Source: Capitella teleta | Taxonomy: Eukaryota > Annelida > Polychaeta > Capitellidae | NCBI GenBank assembly: GCA_000328365.1 | Contig: KB297895.1 | Span: forward strand, 125,481-189,480 | Reading direction: 5' to 3' | DNA length: 64,000 nt | In this document: positions 18,547 to 30,800 of the stretch, one piece after another | How positions within the stretch are numbered: position 1 is the stretch's first letter | Layout: the number at the start of each line of letters is the position of its first letter | Notes under the pieces: generated by a model | Seen by the model: the letters and a program-made list of their open reading frames with translations, nothing else | Told to the model about the DNA's origin: nothing | Databases searched by the model: none | Translations under genes and position numbers: made by a program

Positions 18547-19532
18547 CAATGAAACCCCGCTAACTCGAATTTGAAGGCACCAGCAAAAACACTTTGACGA
18601 AGAGAGCTTTTGACGAATCAGGGTTTTTGATTTCTCAACATTTTGGTAACGTTATTATCTATGAAATGACGTTATGATAGCGTATTGATCTCAAATTACG
18701 TTATGATAGCGTAATGACCTACCCTTGAACACTTTAAAGCTGGCAACACATGAACTAAAAAATTAAAACGACTTGTTTGCATTGTTTACTACAAAATATA
18801 TGCAAAATCGGCTCAGAGAGGGGGATATCCTGTGTTCTTGTCACCTTGAACCACAGCATCAACGCCTCTTCCACGTCCGAGTATTCACACAACCTCGCTC
18901 GCTTCCTGTCACCTCCACTCTCTCTATAATGCACTTGAATCTTCTCAGAATTTTTGATCCAAGTTGACAGGGTGCTTGGTGGGATTCCAAACTTATTGGC
19001 GATGGCCTTTTTCTTCCCTCCAGCTTCAGCTTCACTGATCGCCAGGAACTTGGTCTCCAGGGTTACACACGTGATCTTTTGTTTAGTCGCCATTATTGCA
19101 AGGATGTCTCACAGAGATTCGTCGACTGACAGATCAATTTGTTGTGACGAATGATCAGGTTTTATACTGATGGGCAGAGTTTGTTTATTATTGATGTTAC
19201 CCGCCTATTTAACATCTGAGGCTATACCGCTTTCTGTAATCGTCTTCATCAAAGATGCCTTCATGTGTTTTACTCCGATCAAAAATCCACTACATGCTCT
19301 CTCTTCTATTGTTAACCAAGCATCGTGAACAAAAAATGCTTGCTGCTAATTGAATCTTTGAACATGGCAGCTGCCTTAATCGACACGATGCGGTCGATTA
19401 CGCAAAGAAAAGACAGAGACGGAGATGCTGACTTCTGAACAATGCAAGAGGTGACACGCGAGTCAAACTCTGTTTGTAAACGATTGTCCAAAACCGTAAA
19501 CAGAATGGTGTTAATTGCAAAAGGGTTCTTTG

Positions 19533-19571
<39 letters not shown>

Positions 19572-19766
19572 TGAACAAATACGATTTGATTTTGCTCAAG
19601 GGACCGATAAATATGTTTGAGGAACAGGTCTTTTTGATGAAGCAGGGTTCGAGAAATCCGATCAATCTGTAATGCTAAAGTATAGGGGAGTCGTCGGGAC
19701 TTTGAAAACACCTCGACGAAAAGTGGTCTTCGAGTTTTTCGTTTTCGAGTTAGCAGGGTTTCACTG
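18547..19766 (-). mobile_element. Tigger/pogo-like DNA transposon, internally deleted, second copy
   Basis: Same terminal inverted repeats as 1326-2611 (AATGAAACCCCGCTAACTCG type), with TA at 18545-18546 and 19767-19768. The minus strand keeps a longer transposase N-terminus than the first copy: MATKQKITCVTLETKFLAI, then ISEAEAGGKKKAIANKFG, then a second helix region (RKRARLCEYSDVEEALMLWF, then DIPLS). This matches the CENPB-N plus HTH_Tnp_Tc5 start of Tigger transposases. The DDE domain is missing. A 34-base A tract (19536-19569) interrupts the right part. Confidence 0.82.
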
Positions 19767-20157
19767 TAATTTTTTGGCAAAACCTGCCATATTTTATATC
19801 GAGAAAATCTGCAAGAGAACTCTCTTATAAAATGCAGTGCGACGTCACGTATCAAATAAAAACAAACAAACCAGAAGGCTCAAAATGGAACACCCCATGA
19901 CCTGTAGTTTGGATATTATGATGTAGTTTGACCTACTTGCATACTAGGTAAACCTGCTGACACAGGCTCGCTCACGGATTGGTTGAGCTCGAGTTTATGA
20001 ACTCATGACCCATCGGGTTGTTGTCACAAGCCACACAGAGAGTTGAAATCAAAACATGGATTCTGGAAGGAACTGTCACTGTCAGCACTGGTCAGTGTGA
20101 CACACTGAAGATAGGAATCCCCTTCAGTGCAGATGGATTGCGCTGATTGCTACAGTG

Positions 20158-20340
<183 letters not shown>

Positions 20341-21091
20341 CAGTATAATCTCGATATGTCAAACTCCCATAACTTGAATTGCTCTATAAGTCGAAGCCAT
20401 TTCGAATACCCAAGTTTCTCTCAATTCCCCTACATTGAATTTTGTAACGATAAGTTAAATTCCTACAACTCGAAAAGCTGTATAACTCAAACTCATTTTC
20501 TGTCCCCATGGGTAACTTTCAATACTTTCATGTCAAAGTCAACTCATATATGCATTGTTTTCATGCATAGTATTACATGAATGTTTGAGAAACTTTGCCT
20601 GTAATTGGATAAAGCTAATTCAACTAATTGCTTGACTTTGAGCGTCCAATCGGCAACATTCTCGGAGTTGACAGGGAGCGGTTCTCGGCCGGGGTAACTC
20701 CCGAATCTTATTCGTGCTTACAATAGGTGTGAAAACAAAAATGCACAGCCTCATTCAGTGTGTTTCTTTGTGATCAGCATTGTTTAAAGACATGCATCGA
20801 TTACAGAAATCTACAAAGCCTTTTTAAATCGGCAATATCAGAGTTTATATGATTAGGCACCAAAGACTTCAAAGGGGGTGGATACTTGGTACATGTATAT
20901 TAATGAGCGGTGGGCAGTGTTTGGTCATCATTTCGACTCTGTATATACACTCGTCATTGTGGCTACGAAGAGAAAACTTGACTCAACTCATTTTTTTTCC
21001 ATGCTTGATCCAGGTTACTTTATCTCAAGGGCTTTATAACTCAAAGTGATCTTGACGGTCTCTTGAAATTTAACATATCGAGATTATACTG
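20341..21091. mobile_element. TA-flanked MITE of Tc1/mariner-pogo type
   Basis: Starts CAGTATAATCTCGATATGT and ends with its reverse complement, flanked by TA at 20339-20340 and 21092-21093. Length 751 bp. Subterminal text repeats the theme of short ACTCGAA-like words. There is no transposase frame. The insertion used a TA within the GTA microsatellite. A related 3' end lies at about 60010-60235. Confidence 0.8.
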
Positions 21092-22097
21092 TAGTAGTTA
21101 TAGTAATATTTATGTCCTGCGTCAGTGGAGATCAACCCACAGATGTGCATTTTACTCTTACAATGATGCTTAGTTAGTTTGATTCAGTTGCGCACAAGAT
21201 TTTCATACAATTTTTTTTCTCCAGATGCAGTTGCCAGCACTACTGAAATGGTCCCTGCAGCCAGCTGTTCACGCCTGAAGTGATGGGCAACATGAAAATA
21301 GACATGGCTGCTTATCCATATTGTAAGTTAGTTATTTCTACTGAATTTTTTTCAACCCAGGCTGCAATCAGAGGACAGAACACTTGTGACAAGGTGTCCG
21401 ACATGATGTGCAGTTCAAAGCTGAAGCACCAGAAGAAGAGTGAGAATCCCATGAGGGGCAGTAAATTTGCATCTCCGCCTTCAAGTTTATTTACCGGTAT
21501 GTGTTGAGTGTGCTATTGGCCCTACAAGTGACGAGCTCTCCTCCACCTCCACCCCTATCTCCACCTCCTCCTTTATCTCCACCCTAATTTCACCTTCATC
21601 TCTACCCTAGGAGAATCAAATTTAATTGTTCTTAATGTACTTTGAATATCAAATAAATCATGTATCTCTATCTTCAGTTCTAATTCTGTGATTTTTCATG
21701 ATTTTTCAGCCCGGAAACTGGTGTCCCTAAAAATTATTGTAATACATTGTAACTTTTTTGCTAAAGCTCAATTTCTATGAAACTTGCATGTAATAGCCAC
21801 CAAGATGAGGAACTCATGCATGTCAAATTTCATCATGATATGATACATGTGGCCTAAAATATGCCTAAATGAATATCAATAATATTCATCAAGGCTTTCA
21901 ATCACGAATTTCTCAGAATGATGGTTTTTGAAGTTTTAAACTTCAAAACGATGTAACTTCGAAAAACTTTAAGATATACACACGATTTTGCACCAAAATA
22001 CTCAGGAGAGTGTCAGCTGTCTGCTGGTGCCTCAAACTAAAACAATTTATCCCGACCCATGTGACTTGCTTTACCGTGGACCCTCACATATTATTTT
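21092..22097. other. Intergenic, no gene recognised
   Basis: No supported coding sequence. A C-rich patch of CTCCACCTCC type lies near 21540-21610. Confidence 0.5.
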
Positions 22098-22634
22098 ATT
22101 ATGCATACAGCTAGACTATTTTACAAAATCATATTTTTACTGGTATTAATAAAATTTTAAAATAAATAAATTTTAACTGGTATTAGCCAATCTGAGTCGG
22201 CCATAAAAAATCACAATTAGTCAGCCACAAAAAGGTTGGCTGACTGACTAGCCAGTCAAAAAGGGCCTGAGCCAGCCACAAGTTAATTGGCTGGCTGGCA
22301 TTGGGGTCTAATTTCAGAACGAAGGTATCTATTTCATAACAGACATGAGCCATGATAAGGGCGTCAAGAGTGAAATAATACGGCTTAATTGAATAATTAT
22401 GCAGTATTCTATTAGCTGAGTTTAGAGATTCTTATGCATACAGCTGGACATATGTTAACAAAAGCATATACACAGTAATCTATATAATGCATGTACATGA
22501 ATAAATGTAGCCCGATCCAAGCCAGCCGGAAAAAAAAAATAGTCAGCCACAAAAAAGTCAGCTGACCAACTAGCCAGCTGAAAAAGGCCTCAGCCAGCCA
22601 CAGATCAATTGGCTGGCTGGCTTTGGGGTCTAAT
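22098..22634. repeat. Tandem duplication with TGGCTGGC hairpins
   Basis: Two diverged copies start with TATGCATACAGCT (about 22100 and 22434) and end with TTGGGGTCTAAT (about 22312 and 22632). Each holds GTCAGCCACAAAAA, a GCCAGCCAC word and AATTGGCTGGCTGGC, so each can fold on itself. The unit is roughly 330 bp. Family unknown. Confidence 0.6.
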
Positions 22635-24106
22635 GGGTAAAAAGGGCAGAAGGGTGATACATGACTGAGGGATAATTAAATTAATTCTATACTCATGTTT
22701 TGTATTGTTCAAAGTCTTAAGTCAAATACTTGCTATGATTTAAAAAGCCATCTGTATACATTGCTGTCGTTTCGTACCTGATAAATGATTGGTTGTATTT
22801 TTTCTTTTCTCGTACATGTCTGTACATCTCGTTAAGATCTCGCTAGATTTTCAACATTCGGTATTCGTCCTTGCTATTCTGTTATGATTGTTGCCCTCTT
22901 TGATGATTCTCCTCAACACAGATAACCCTTAAAATTAGTTATTGCAACAACCTTCCAATTCATTCTCAGCCATGAAGAGCAGCCAACTTTTAAAAACTTT
23001 TGGAAAACTAGCGAGAATGTACGAGAGTTCATGACGTCACTATTTCTAGATCCCTGAAAGAAATCGTTGACTTGACGCTTTGCAAGATGGACATGAATGC
23101 TTTAATGTCGAATGGGATGGCGCAGGTATGTCACACGAGTTATGAAAATACATTTAAAGCATACCTACGCAAGAAGTGGTATATTTCTAACTGTTAATGT
23201 CGCCTCAGTGTGTGCTTCTTTCTCCGGCGTGCTTGGCCTGCGTTGTCGCATTTCGTCGCCATTTTTGCCACACTCCCACACTCCACACTGCCACAGGGAG
23301 TCTTTACCAGTGGGCTCTTGTCATTGGTTACATGAATGGCCAATGCAGCCTTCTAGACAGTATATAATAATATAAAGGGAAGTCACTGATTTCTTAGAAA
23401 AACAATAACAAAGCCTCAAAAGCTAGATTCCCTTCAACGGCTCAAGGGAGGAAGCTGAGGCTTAGGACCTAGTAACTTAGGATCTGTCAAGATTATCATT
23501 ATGAATAAATGAACCTAATACCTATAGACACCAAAATTTTCGTATGGCAATGACTAATTACTAATTAATTACACAAAAAAGCTATCATTTTCAGGATAAC
23601 TAGCAGCAGGGACGATGGCCGCAGCATTTGACCTTCACCTTAACAAGCCATTGTGATTGATCAATAATATTCCAGCTGAGAAATGCATTTGAAATTAATC
23701 AAAGCATTTGATTGAAGAGATCAGTCCAGCAGTATTATTTTATAAAATATTCCATGCATATAACGGTATTCATATAAACATTAGCTTAAAACATTAGCTT
23801 CCATATAAGGTGATCGGTAATCTTGATTCGAGGCCTACCCCCTCCGAAGACAAACACGGGAAAAACGAAGTCTCTTAATCTTCGGTAATCTTCAGCAACA
23901 CTCGGAGGAGACTCAACATGCAACCTTTTGCGAACATAAACAAGATAATATCTTAGCCGAGCAACTTTTCGCTCGCGTGAATCATTTTTGCACGAGCAAT
24001 TGCTCATGCAGAGCAATTGCTTGTGTGAAACCGAATAGACTGATTATTGTTGAAAATCTTCCCCATATTATTGACTTGTAGTAAACTTACAAGTGTGCAT
24101 GTATTA
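22635..24106. other. Intergenic, no gene recognised
   Basis: Frames are short and unlike known proteins. No splice-linked exons could be supported. Confidence 0.5.
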
Positions 24107-24114
24107 GTATTTAA

Positions 24115-25022
24115 TAGAGCTGGCCGAATCATGAAAAAGGCCGAATCGCCGAAGCCGAAGCTTTGGAAGTCTATTATTCGCCAAAGTCGAATCATTTGCA
24201 ACTTCTGCAATGAAACATCCTCACTATGCTTGCCTAGATAAAAATCCTCTAATTCCACATTTTATGTGGTTTTTCCCCTTAAATATCCTGTGTGAGTGCA
24301 TGTACAGGCCTATATATATTAGTAGTATACCCTCGGAGAGAGTTGGAAGATCATGAAGTGAAAGTATTATCCCTCCCTGCACCCCTGCTGGCGCTGCAGC
24401 AGTTGCCATGAGGACAGATTTGACAGTATTGATTTTCAAGTTTGAAGCTCCCTGATCTATATTTAAATGATATGCTAATTAGTAATTTCAATTCTATTTT
24501 GGGAACAAGCCCTGGGATACATGTCATAAGATTGGGGGGAAGCGGGAATCTGCTTAGGTCACAAAGGTCACAGTCTCCAGCCAATTAGGATCCGATACAC
24601 GGTCAGGTGACCAACATAGGGGCGTGGTTATAGTACAACAATCCTTATAAGGAAACCATTAACATATTCCTAGACAGTTGTCTGGATAGCTGCCAGAATT
24701 CATTCTGACTTTTACTCGCCAAACAAGTACCGTATTGGCACCTTATTAAATATCCAGGGAATGCATGTCTTGGAAATAAGCTGATTATGTGACATAATTA
24801 TTATGGATACTTATTCTACATGTAGCATTACTATTCAGCCGACAGACTTCATGAACATATATTTGTTTTCCCAATAGAATTGCAGGGTGGTTTACACTTT
24901 TTTCTGGGTTTTTCTTTTCACTCTTCAGCTTCGCTTTGGCAAAAGCCGAACCACCTAAGCTTCGGGGGTGGGCCAATATTCGCCGAATTCCAAAGCCGAA
25001 TTCGAAGTTTCGGCCAGCTCTA
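24115..25022. mobile_element. Non-autonomous hAT element with 8-bp target duplication
   Basis: The left end TAGAGCTGGCCGAA and right end TTCGGCCAGCTCTA are perfect 14-bp inverted repeats of hAT type (YARNG...TGG). The flanks are identical 8-bp copies of GTATTTAA (24107-24114 and 25023-25030). Both subterminal zones are arrays of GCCGAA/TTCGGC words. The 908-bp interior has no transposase frame. Confidence 0.88.
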
Positions 25023-25135
25023 GTATTTAATCTGTCGACATCTTGACACAAGTTTCAGCAGCAACTTTCTATAAAGGCTACTGATGTATCCCAACAAATG
25101 AGTCACCATTCAGAGTGAAGGCATGAGATGCGTCA

Positions 25136-25241
25136 CAGGGTTCTCGCCAGAGCCTTATAGCGTATCGCGAGCGATACGCTTTATTTTCGGGGCGATACGC
25201 TTAAATTTCTGCGATACGCTTCCCTTTTTTCAGCGATACGC
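25136..25241. mobile_element. hAT-type 5' end with five GCGATACGC motifs
   Basis: Begins CAGGGTTCTCGCCAGAGC, a hAT-like terminus. It is followed by one reverse (25160-25168) and four forward (25171, 25192, 25211, 25233) perfect copies of GCGATACGC. A T tract follows. About 340 bases downstream is a zinc-finger-type exon (25581-25775) that probably belongs to the same element. No matching 3' terminus is seen in this window. Confidence 0.55.
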
Positions 25242-25580
25242 TTTTTTTTTTTTTTTTTTAACCAAGAATTTATTTGCGCATGTGATTCATTTCATTTTCC
25301 TTTCCCCTTTCTGTCAACATTCAAGGCTTCAAAGCTTGGTAAATAAAACACGCGCCTCGCCTCGCGACGGCTGACCGCTCATTAAAGACGAGTTGCCCTA
25401 GCCCCTCCCGCTTCCCTCAATCGGCGCCAGCTTATCAGTGATCGCGTGTAAACTTTGTCGGCAAACGGCGGCACTTGTTTTGACGCTGATTATTGTGATG
25501 TGGTATCAGTTTATATTAGCGTTGTATTCCCGTCAGTTCGTGGTTTTTTCCTCGCACATTATGTACTCTTTACGCGCATT

Positions 25581-25775
25581 ATGGCCAGTAAACGCAAGCA
25601 GAGCTTAGACTCTTGGATCGTCAAGAAGCAGAGGTTGGATCCCTCACGGTCACCACCTGGCCCCCCTCCCACCGCAGCTCCAACAACGGGTACGCAGAAG
25701 AGGGATGCCATCGGATTTCAGGATTCAACCAGGAGTGGTCGAAGGAGTACCCCTGGTTGAAGGAAGTGGATGGCG
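25581..25775 (+). pseudogene. N-terminal fragment of hAT-type transposase or ZMYM-like protein
   Basis: ATG opens MASKRKQSLDSWIVKKQR, resembling the PCNA-box-like N-termini (QxxLxSW) common in hAT/ZMYM-type transposases. It is followed by a Pro/Ser-rich linker. About 130 bases on, another frame reads FNQEWSKEYPWLKEVDG, the start of a TTF-type zinc finger (F..W....PWL), and ends at a good donor (GGCG then GTAAGT). The two parts are out of frame unless an unusually short intron of under 40 bases joins them, so this is either a frameshifted remnant or a mini-intron gene. No downstream exons follow before the gap at 26290. Confidence 0.45.
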
Positions 25776-26273
25776 GTAAGTAATTAATGCTCAGTTGCTG
25801 ATGCATGTACCCAATTGCGATTAATCATCTATGTACATCATGCATGTAATAATTATATTTGCGGATAACCGAGCTATAATTATTATGGAATGTTCACTAA
25901 CTGAGTATGCAATTCGTATATCATGGCCTTTTCCCGATCGTTTCTTCAAACACGAATGTATATACATGCACTTATTGTACGCTATAACGAAAATGTCAAG
26001 CAAGCATATAATATTTAATTATATACCTTCCTCCGGTTATGTAATGCAATAGCACAGGCATATAGTAATACTTATAAGTGTACATGTTCTACTCTGCTAC
26101 TAAACATGCTGTAGGCCTATTTGCGGCACGAGAACGACTCCGTTTAAAAGCGCGCGAAAGTTCCTCGCTTGCACATGCCTGTTGACAACGCTTGGCAACA
26201 GCTCGATGTATGCATCTATAGTCTATGATATATGTGTATGGTATCGCATGAGTTATATATCAGATTATCTTAA

Positions 26274-26659
26274 CAGTTGGGGGAACACCNNNNNNNNNNN
26301 NNNNNNNNNNNNNNNNNNNNNNNNNNNNNNNNNNNNNNNGACACGCATGCGCTTTCGTTTCGTAAACAACAAAGATGTCCTTTTATGGCGAAGATGCTCT
26401 GCTCTGATTGGCTGAAATCGATAGCTTCACGAGGGGAACGGGACCAATCAGCCATCAGCCAAACCAAGCCATCAGCTGACGTTTGCCTCCTATACTTCGC
26501 AATGGAAGCCATTCTCCCATAGGCGCAATGCTAACCCCGATATTCGGAATGTATTATTTCCTTACGCTTGCATCCAGGCAGGGTGTTCTTGGCACGGAAT
26601 GCTATCAATTGGTGCTATGAGTCAATAGAACATCACTTAAAATTTAGTTCCCCATCCCT
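26274..26659 (-). mobile_element. TTAA-flanked repeat (piggyBac/Kolobok-like MITE), interrupted by gap
   Basis: The right 320 bp (26340-26659) is nearly identical, in reverse orientation, to 61521-61838. The terminus AGTTCCCCATCCCT adjoins TTAA (26660-26663). At the left, TTAA (26270-26273) is followed by CAGTTGGGGGAAC, similar to the expected opposite end, so the element probably starts at 26274 and the N run hides its interior. It has no transposase frame. Confidence 0.55.
26290..26339. other. Assembly gap, 50 N
   Basis: Fixed-length N run, so the true length is unknown. It lies inside a copy of the TTAA-flanked repeat. Confidence 0.99.
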
Positions 26660-26844
26660 TTAATTGAGCCGCCGCATTGTTAGCTGTGCCGTTTAGCAGG
26701 ATGGGAGAAGGTTAGATTTTATTTCATGGTAATTGACACGGTCTTTTGTCTTTAACACGCCGTCGAGAGTTATCTCTGTGCACTGTTGAGATTGTTTTAA
26801 CAGGTTTTGAAGGCATGAAATTGATTAAATACTGAAAATGGTTT

Positions 26845-26949
26845 TTCCACTATTCGTGTCAACTATTCGGGTTAAAACACGAATAACGAAGCTTTGGCGA
26901 CACCCCACTATTCGCCGAAATAACGAACACAAATATTTGCCCAGCCTTA
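26845..26949. mobile_element. hAT-type transposon end with ATTCG motif array
   Basis: ATTCG/CGAAT words are repeated up to a terminus GCCCAGCCTTA, reverse complement TAAGGCTGGGCAAATATTTG. Layout and several words match the end at 1-245, so the two are diverged members of one family. Its partner end was not found. Confidence 0.45.
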
Positions 26950-27841
26950 GTTATAAAATAGATAACACAACATGTTGTGAGCTATAAAAGACAATTCTGA
27001 ACATATACACCAGAGGGTGCTGTATGTGCCGACTGCTAATTCCTGTCAAGTCAACTTGCTTATGCAAGGTGTCTTTTAACACTAACTGCTGTTTCTAGCA
27101 TATTTCATGCTCAATTTGACTCTCATAATACCTTTTATTGTTTGAGAGCCAATTACAGACAGGATGTTTCACTCTAATGCCATTCTTTTCAATAAAGAAT
27201 GTGTCCTAAGCTCTACACTGTTGCCACTCCATTCCTGTTTTAAGGATTTGATTTCAAGATTTTGCGATCCTGATTTCAGTACAGTTTGCTGCAGGTCTGA
27301 AAATTTGCTGCAGTCCAACAAAATAGATGCATTGTACTTGTTGCTAGTTGTTCTGGAACTGATTGTATTTTTGGGCAATTAATTTGTCATCAGGCGTTTC
27401 CGTATGAGATTATTGGTGTCAATGGTTTCAGTTATTGGTAATCTTGCCAGATCCGAAGTTTGGGCTCCCTCTTGAGTGAGTGGGATGCTGCAGGCTGCAT
27501 GGTCATCCCCTTAACAGAAAGTTTAACAGGATGGGTGTATCCATCACAGGGTGGGGCTTGCGCAAGATTTGCGAGGAAGTATCTTTTGCCGAAAGTAATG
27601 CAAGTTATGCAACAGATCTATAGGTCCACTAAGAAACAAAAAATTAGCCAGTGATGTAAGTCATCATGAAGCTGTATGTGGTAGGATTGACGGTTTGTGT
27701 TATGTATATGAAACATGTGTCATGATTGAACTATCCCAAGGTTTAAATTTGCTTTGTGTTTTGAGGAAGAATTGGATGAGTCATCTTGTGTCTCTCTGTA
27801 TATTATGTGCATCTGTGTATCTTGAAATATTTTTCTTTCAG

Positions 27842-30800
27842 TTTGGAAATGGCGAACCCCCTGAGAAGATGATGCGCATTGACCCGAGTGAGTATTTTCT
27901 CTTTTAGTGGTTGAAGGAAATTAGACTCAATATCATCGCTAAGTTTAAACTTAGCTAATAAAGAAATTACGTATCTCCTGTAGTGACTGAGTAATCTGGA
28001 TGAAGTAATGAGTGAGAGTTTCGTGTGTTTGCAAATGTTTGCACTTTTCGGGCAATTTCTCTTGTTACTGTATTGACAGAAGCCATGCGCAAAGCAGAAA
28101 CGATGGATCGTTCATGACGACAACCACCGCTGGCTGAGGCCTTTGTGCAGACTTTTTTTTTTTTTTTCTCTCTTGTCTATTTCAGGCTGGATGAACTGGG
28201 GTCCAATTTTCCTTACCAAAAAAACTAAAGAACTTCGCTCGATCAGAGGCAAACTTTTTTCTTTTTTTTTTCTCGTTTTGAGATAATTGATTTTGAGTTA
28301 ATTTGTTCTGAGTTGAATTATGCCAATTTCTCTTTTGACTACTATATCACTGAGATGCTGATGTTTTTTTTTTCTGCTCTGTGCTGTGTGTTTTCTTCAG
28401 CTCTCTGAAACAATTGCGGACTTATTTGACAAACGGGTCGGCGCCCCCCCCCAACCGTGCATCTGCAATGATTTAGGGTTCTTACGCAAGTATTTGGTGT
28501 TCTTCATTATGAAGTAAAAGAAATCTTGTGTTGAGGCTGAGGCTGTACTTAATGCCTAACGTGTCACTTCTCAGCTTCTATTGCAGATGAATTTGAACCG
28601 AGAATTTAGGGAATTTTCTGGATGAAAAGAATATCTGGGAACAACACTGCATCCTCCATGTATTTATCTCTCTTCTCTCCCCTGAAAGCCCTTACGCATA
28701 AATTATGATTATTTCATGTAATGGGATTTTACTGTAAAGCAAACGATTTAGGAGTTAAAACAGTAAAACTTTGTTATTTGAGTGTCCTGTTCTCTTGTTC
28801 TCTTTTTCAGAGTCTTCCTCCTACCCCCGGTGGCCTTATTCTTCCCCTTATTCTTCCCCCATTTTCCCGTCTCATATTTATTACTTTGCTGGCACTACTC
28901 ATGACATGTTGTCTTGTTTCTGCTTTTTTTTTCTGTGTCGCATATTGGTTAGACCGCGTATGGAGGTTTGGTCTGAGCTAGCTGTCACCTCATTATGCGT
29001 GGCATGACCCATTTCAGCAGGGTCACTCACTCCGAGCAAGCCTAGCTGGTAAACTCATCTGCTATCCATTATTTTTTTTTCTCTTCTGGCTAACCATTAT
29101 TACATAAGTAACTGATGATGAGCATTATTTTTGCCTAGCTTTCTTTGTGCAAGGCCTGACCTCCTTTTCTTGCTTGCAGTGACCATGTTGCCTCAGATGC
29201 CGGCCCCTTCCCCCGCCATGCCCAAGCCCCCGCCCTCAGCTTCCGGACCGGTCCCTCTGATGGGCCTCAACGTTGCTCCCACTACCATGGTGGGCGGTCA
29301 GCAGCTCGGCCCCTTGTTGGCTGGACCCGGAGCGCAGTTGGACCGCATTTTGCAGTCTCTGCCTGTGCTAGATGACGAACAAAACGAGAGCATTCAGCGG
29401 GCCAAGAAATACGCCATGGAGCAGAGTATTAAGAGCGTTCTGGTCAAACAAACCATTGCACACCAACAACAGGTTCTGGTTGGCATCCTCCACGTAACCT
29501 CTCTTCTGACCGCTCTCTTTTTCTCTCAGCAAATGCAGAATTTCCAGAACACGGTGCAGCGGCAGCAGGCCCTTGCTCTCATGTGTCGTATCTACGTTGG
29601 CAGCATCAACTTTGAGATCAAGGAGGACACGATTAAGCAGGCCTTCCTGCCATTTGGACCCATTAAAAGTGTGAACCTCTCATGGGATCCCATCACAAAC
29701 AAACACAAGGGATTTGCCTTCATTGAATACGACATCCCAGAAGCCGCTCAGCTCTCCCTGGAGCAGATGAACGGTGTCATGATAGGAGGACGGAACATTA
29801 AGGTTGTCATTCAATTTTCTTGCTCGCAAGTGTCTTTATCGCGCCCTTCATAGGTCGGTCGTCCTAGCAACATGCCACAGGCTCAGCCAATCATTGCGCA
29901 ACTGGCAGAAGAAGCTAAAACGTACAACCGCATTTATGTCACCTCCATACATGCTGATCTGTGTGAGAGTGATGTGCAGAGTGTGTTTGAGGCCTTTGGT
30001 AAAATTGTCATGTGCCAGCTACAACCTGATCCAGCCAAACCTGGCAAGCACAGGTGAGTTGGTCTGTGCTCAATTTGATTGTTTCATTGGTTTTGTCTCT
30101 CCAGGGGTTATGGGTTCATTGAGTACGATACAAACCAGGCTGCCCTGGATGCTGTGGCTTCTATGAATCTCTTTGATCTGGGTGGCCAGTACCTCAGAGT
30201 TGGAAAGGTGAGCTTCATGGAGGGAATCTGTGTGGGTTATTTACCCTGTTTTGCATATCAGTGCGTCACTCCTCCCAATGCCACTCAAGCTCCAGCCGTT
30301 CCCAGCACTATGCCAACAGCTGCGGCTGTTGCAGCTGCTGCCGTTACAGCGAAAATTACAGCCATGGAAGTTACAGCACCCGTGAGTAGAAATTTCACTT
30401 TGATATAAAATTAATGGAGTGAAATTGAGTTTTTTGTTGCTAATTTAGATTTTTCTATGTTTTAATTCTTTTCTCTTTTGTGTGCAGGACCTGCCTCCAC
30501 TGGAGGATTCTCTACCACCAGTAATTTGTTAAACCATAATGTTTGCTTAACCATGAGACGCTTCTTCTTCAGGATTCTGTCAGCAGCCCGCCATCGAAGG
30601 CGGCAATTCCGCCCCCTGGTCTTGCCAATCCAACTAGCCTCACCTCAGCCAGCCCTCCTACTCTGACCGGCCCTGGCTTAGCCATCCCGATCGCCTTGGG
30701 GGAAGCCCCTCAGATCATCCCTGGAGTACCTGGGACTGGGCCAACCTGTGAGTGCATTGGTCTTCTTTTTATAGATCTTTGATGGATTTTATTTCACAGC

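Noticed and set aside
26182-26522. Frames crossing the first N run
   Set aside because: They contain unknown residues and lie in a transposable repeat.
27460-27654. 64-codon frame just upstream of PUF60, considered as a 5' coding exon
   Set aside because: It ends in a stop before any donor and cannot join exon 27842 in frame. PUF60-like sequence is absent.
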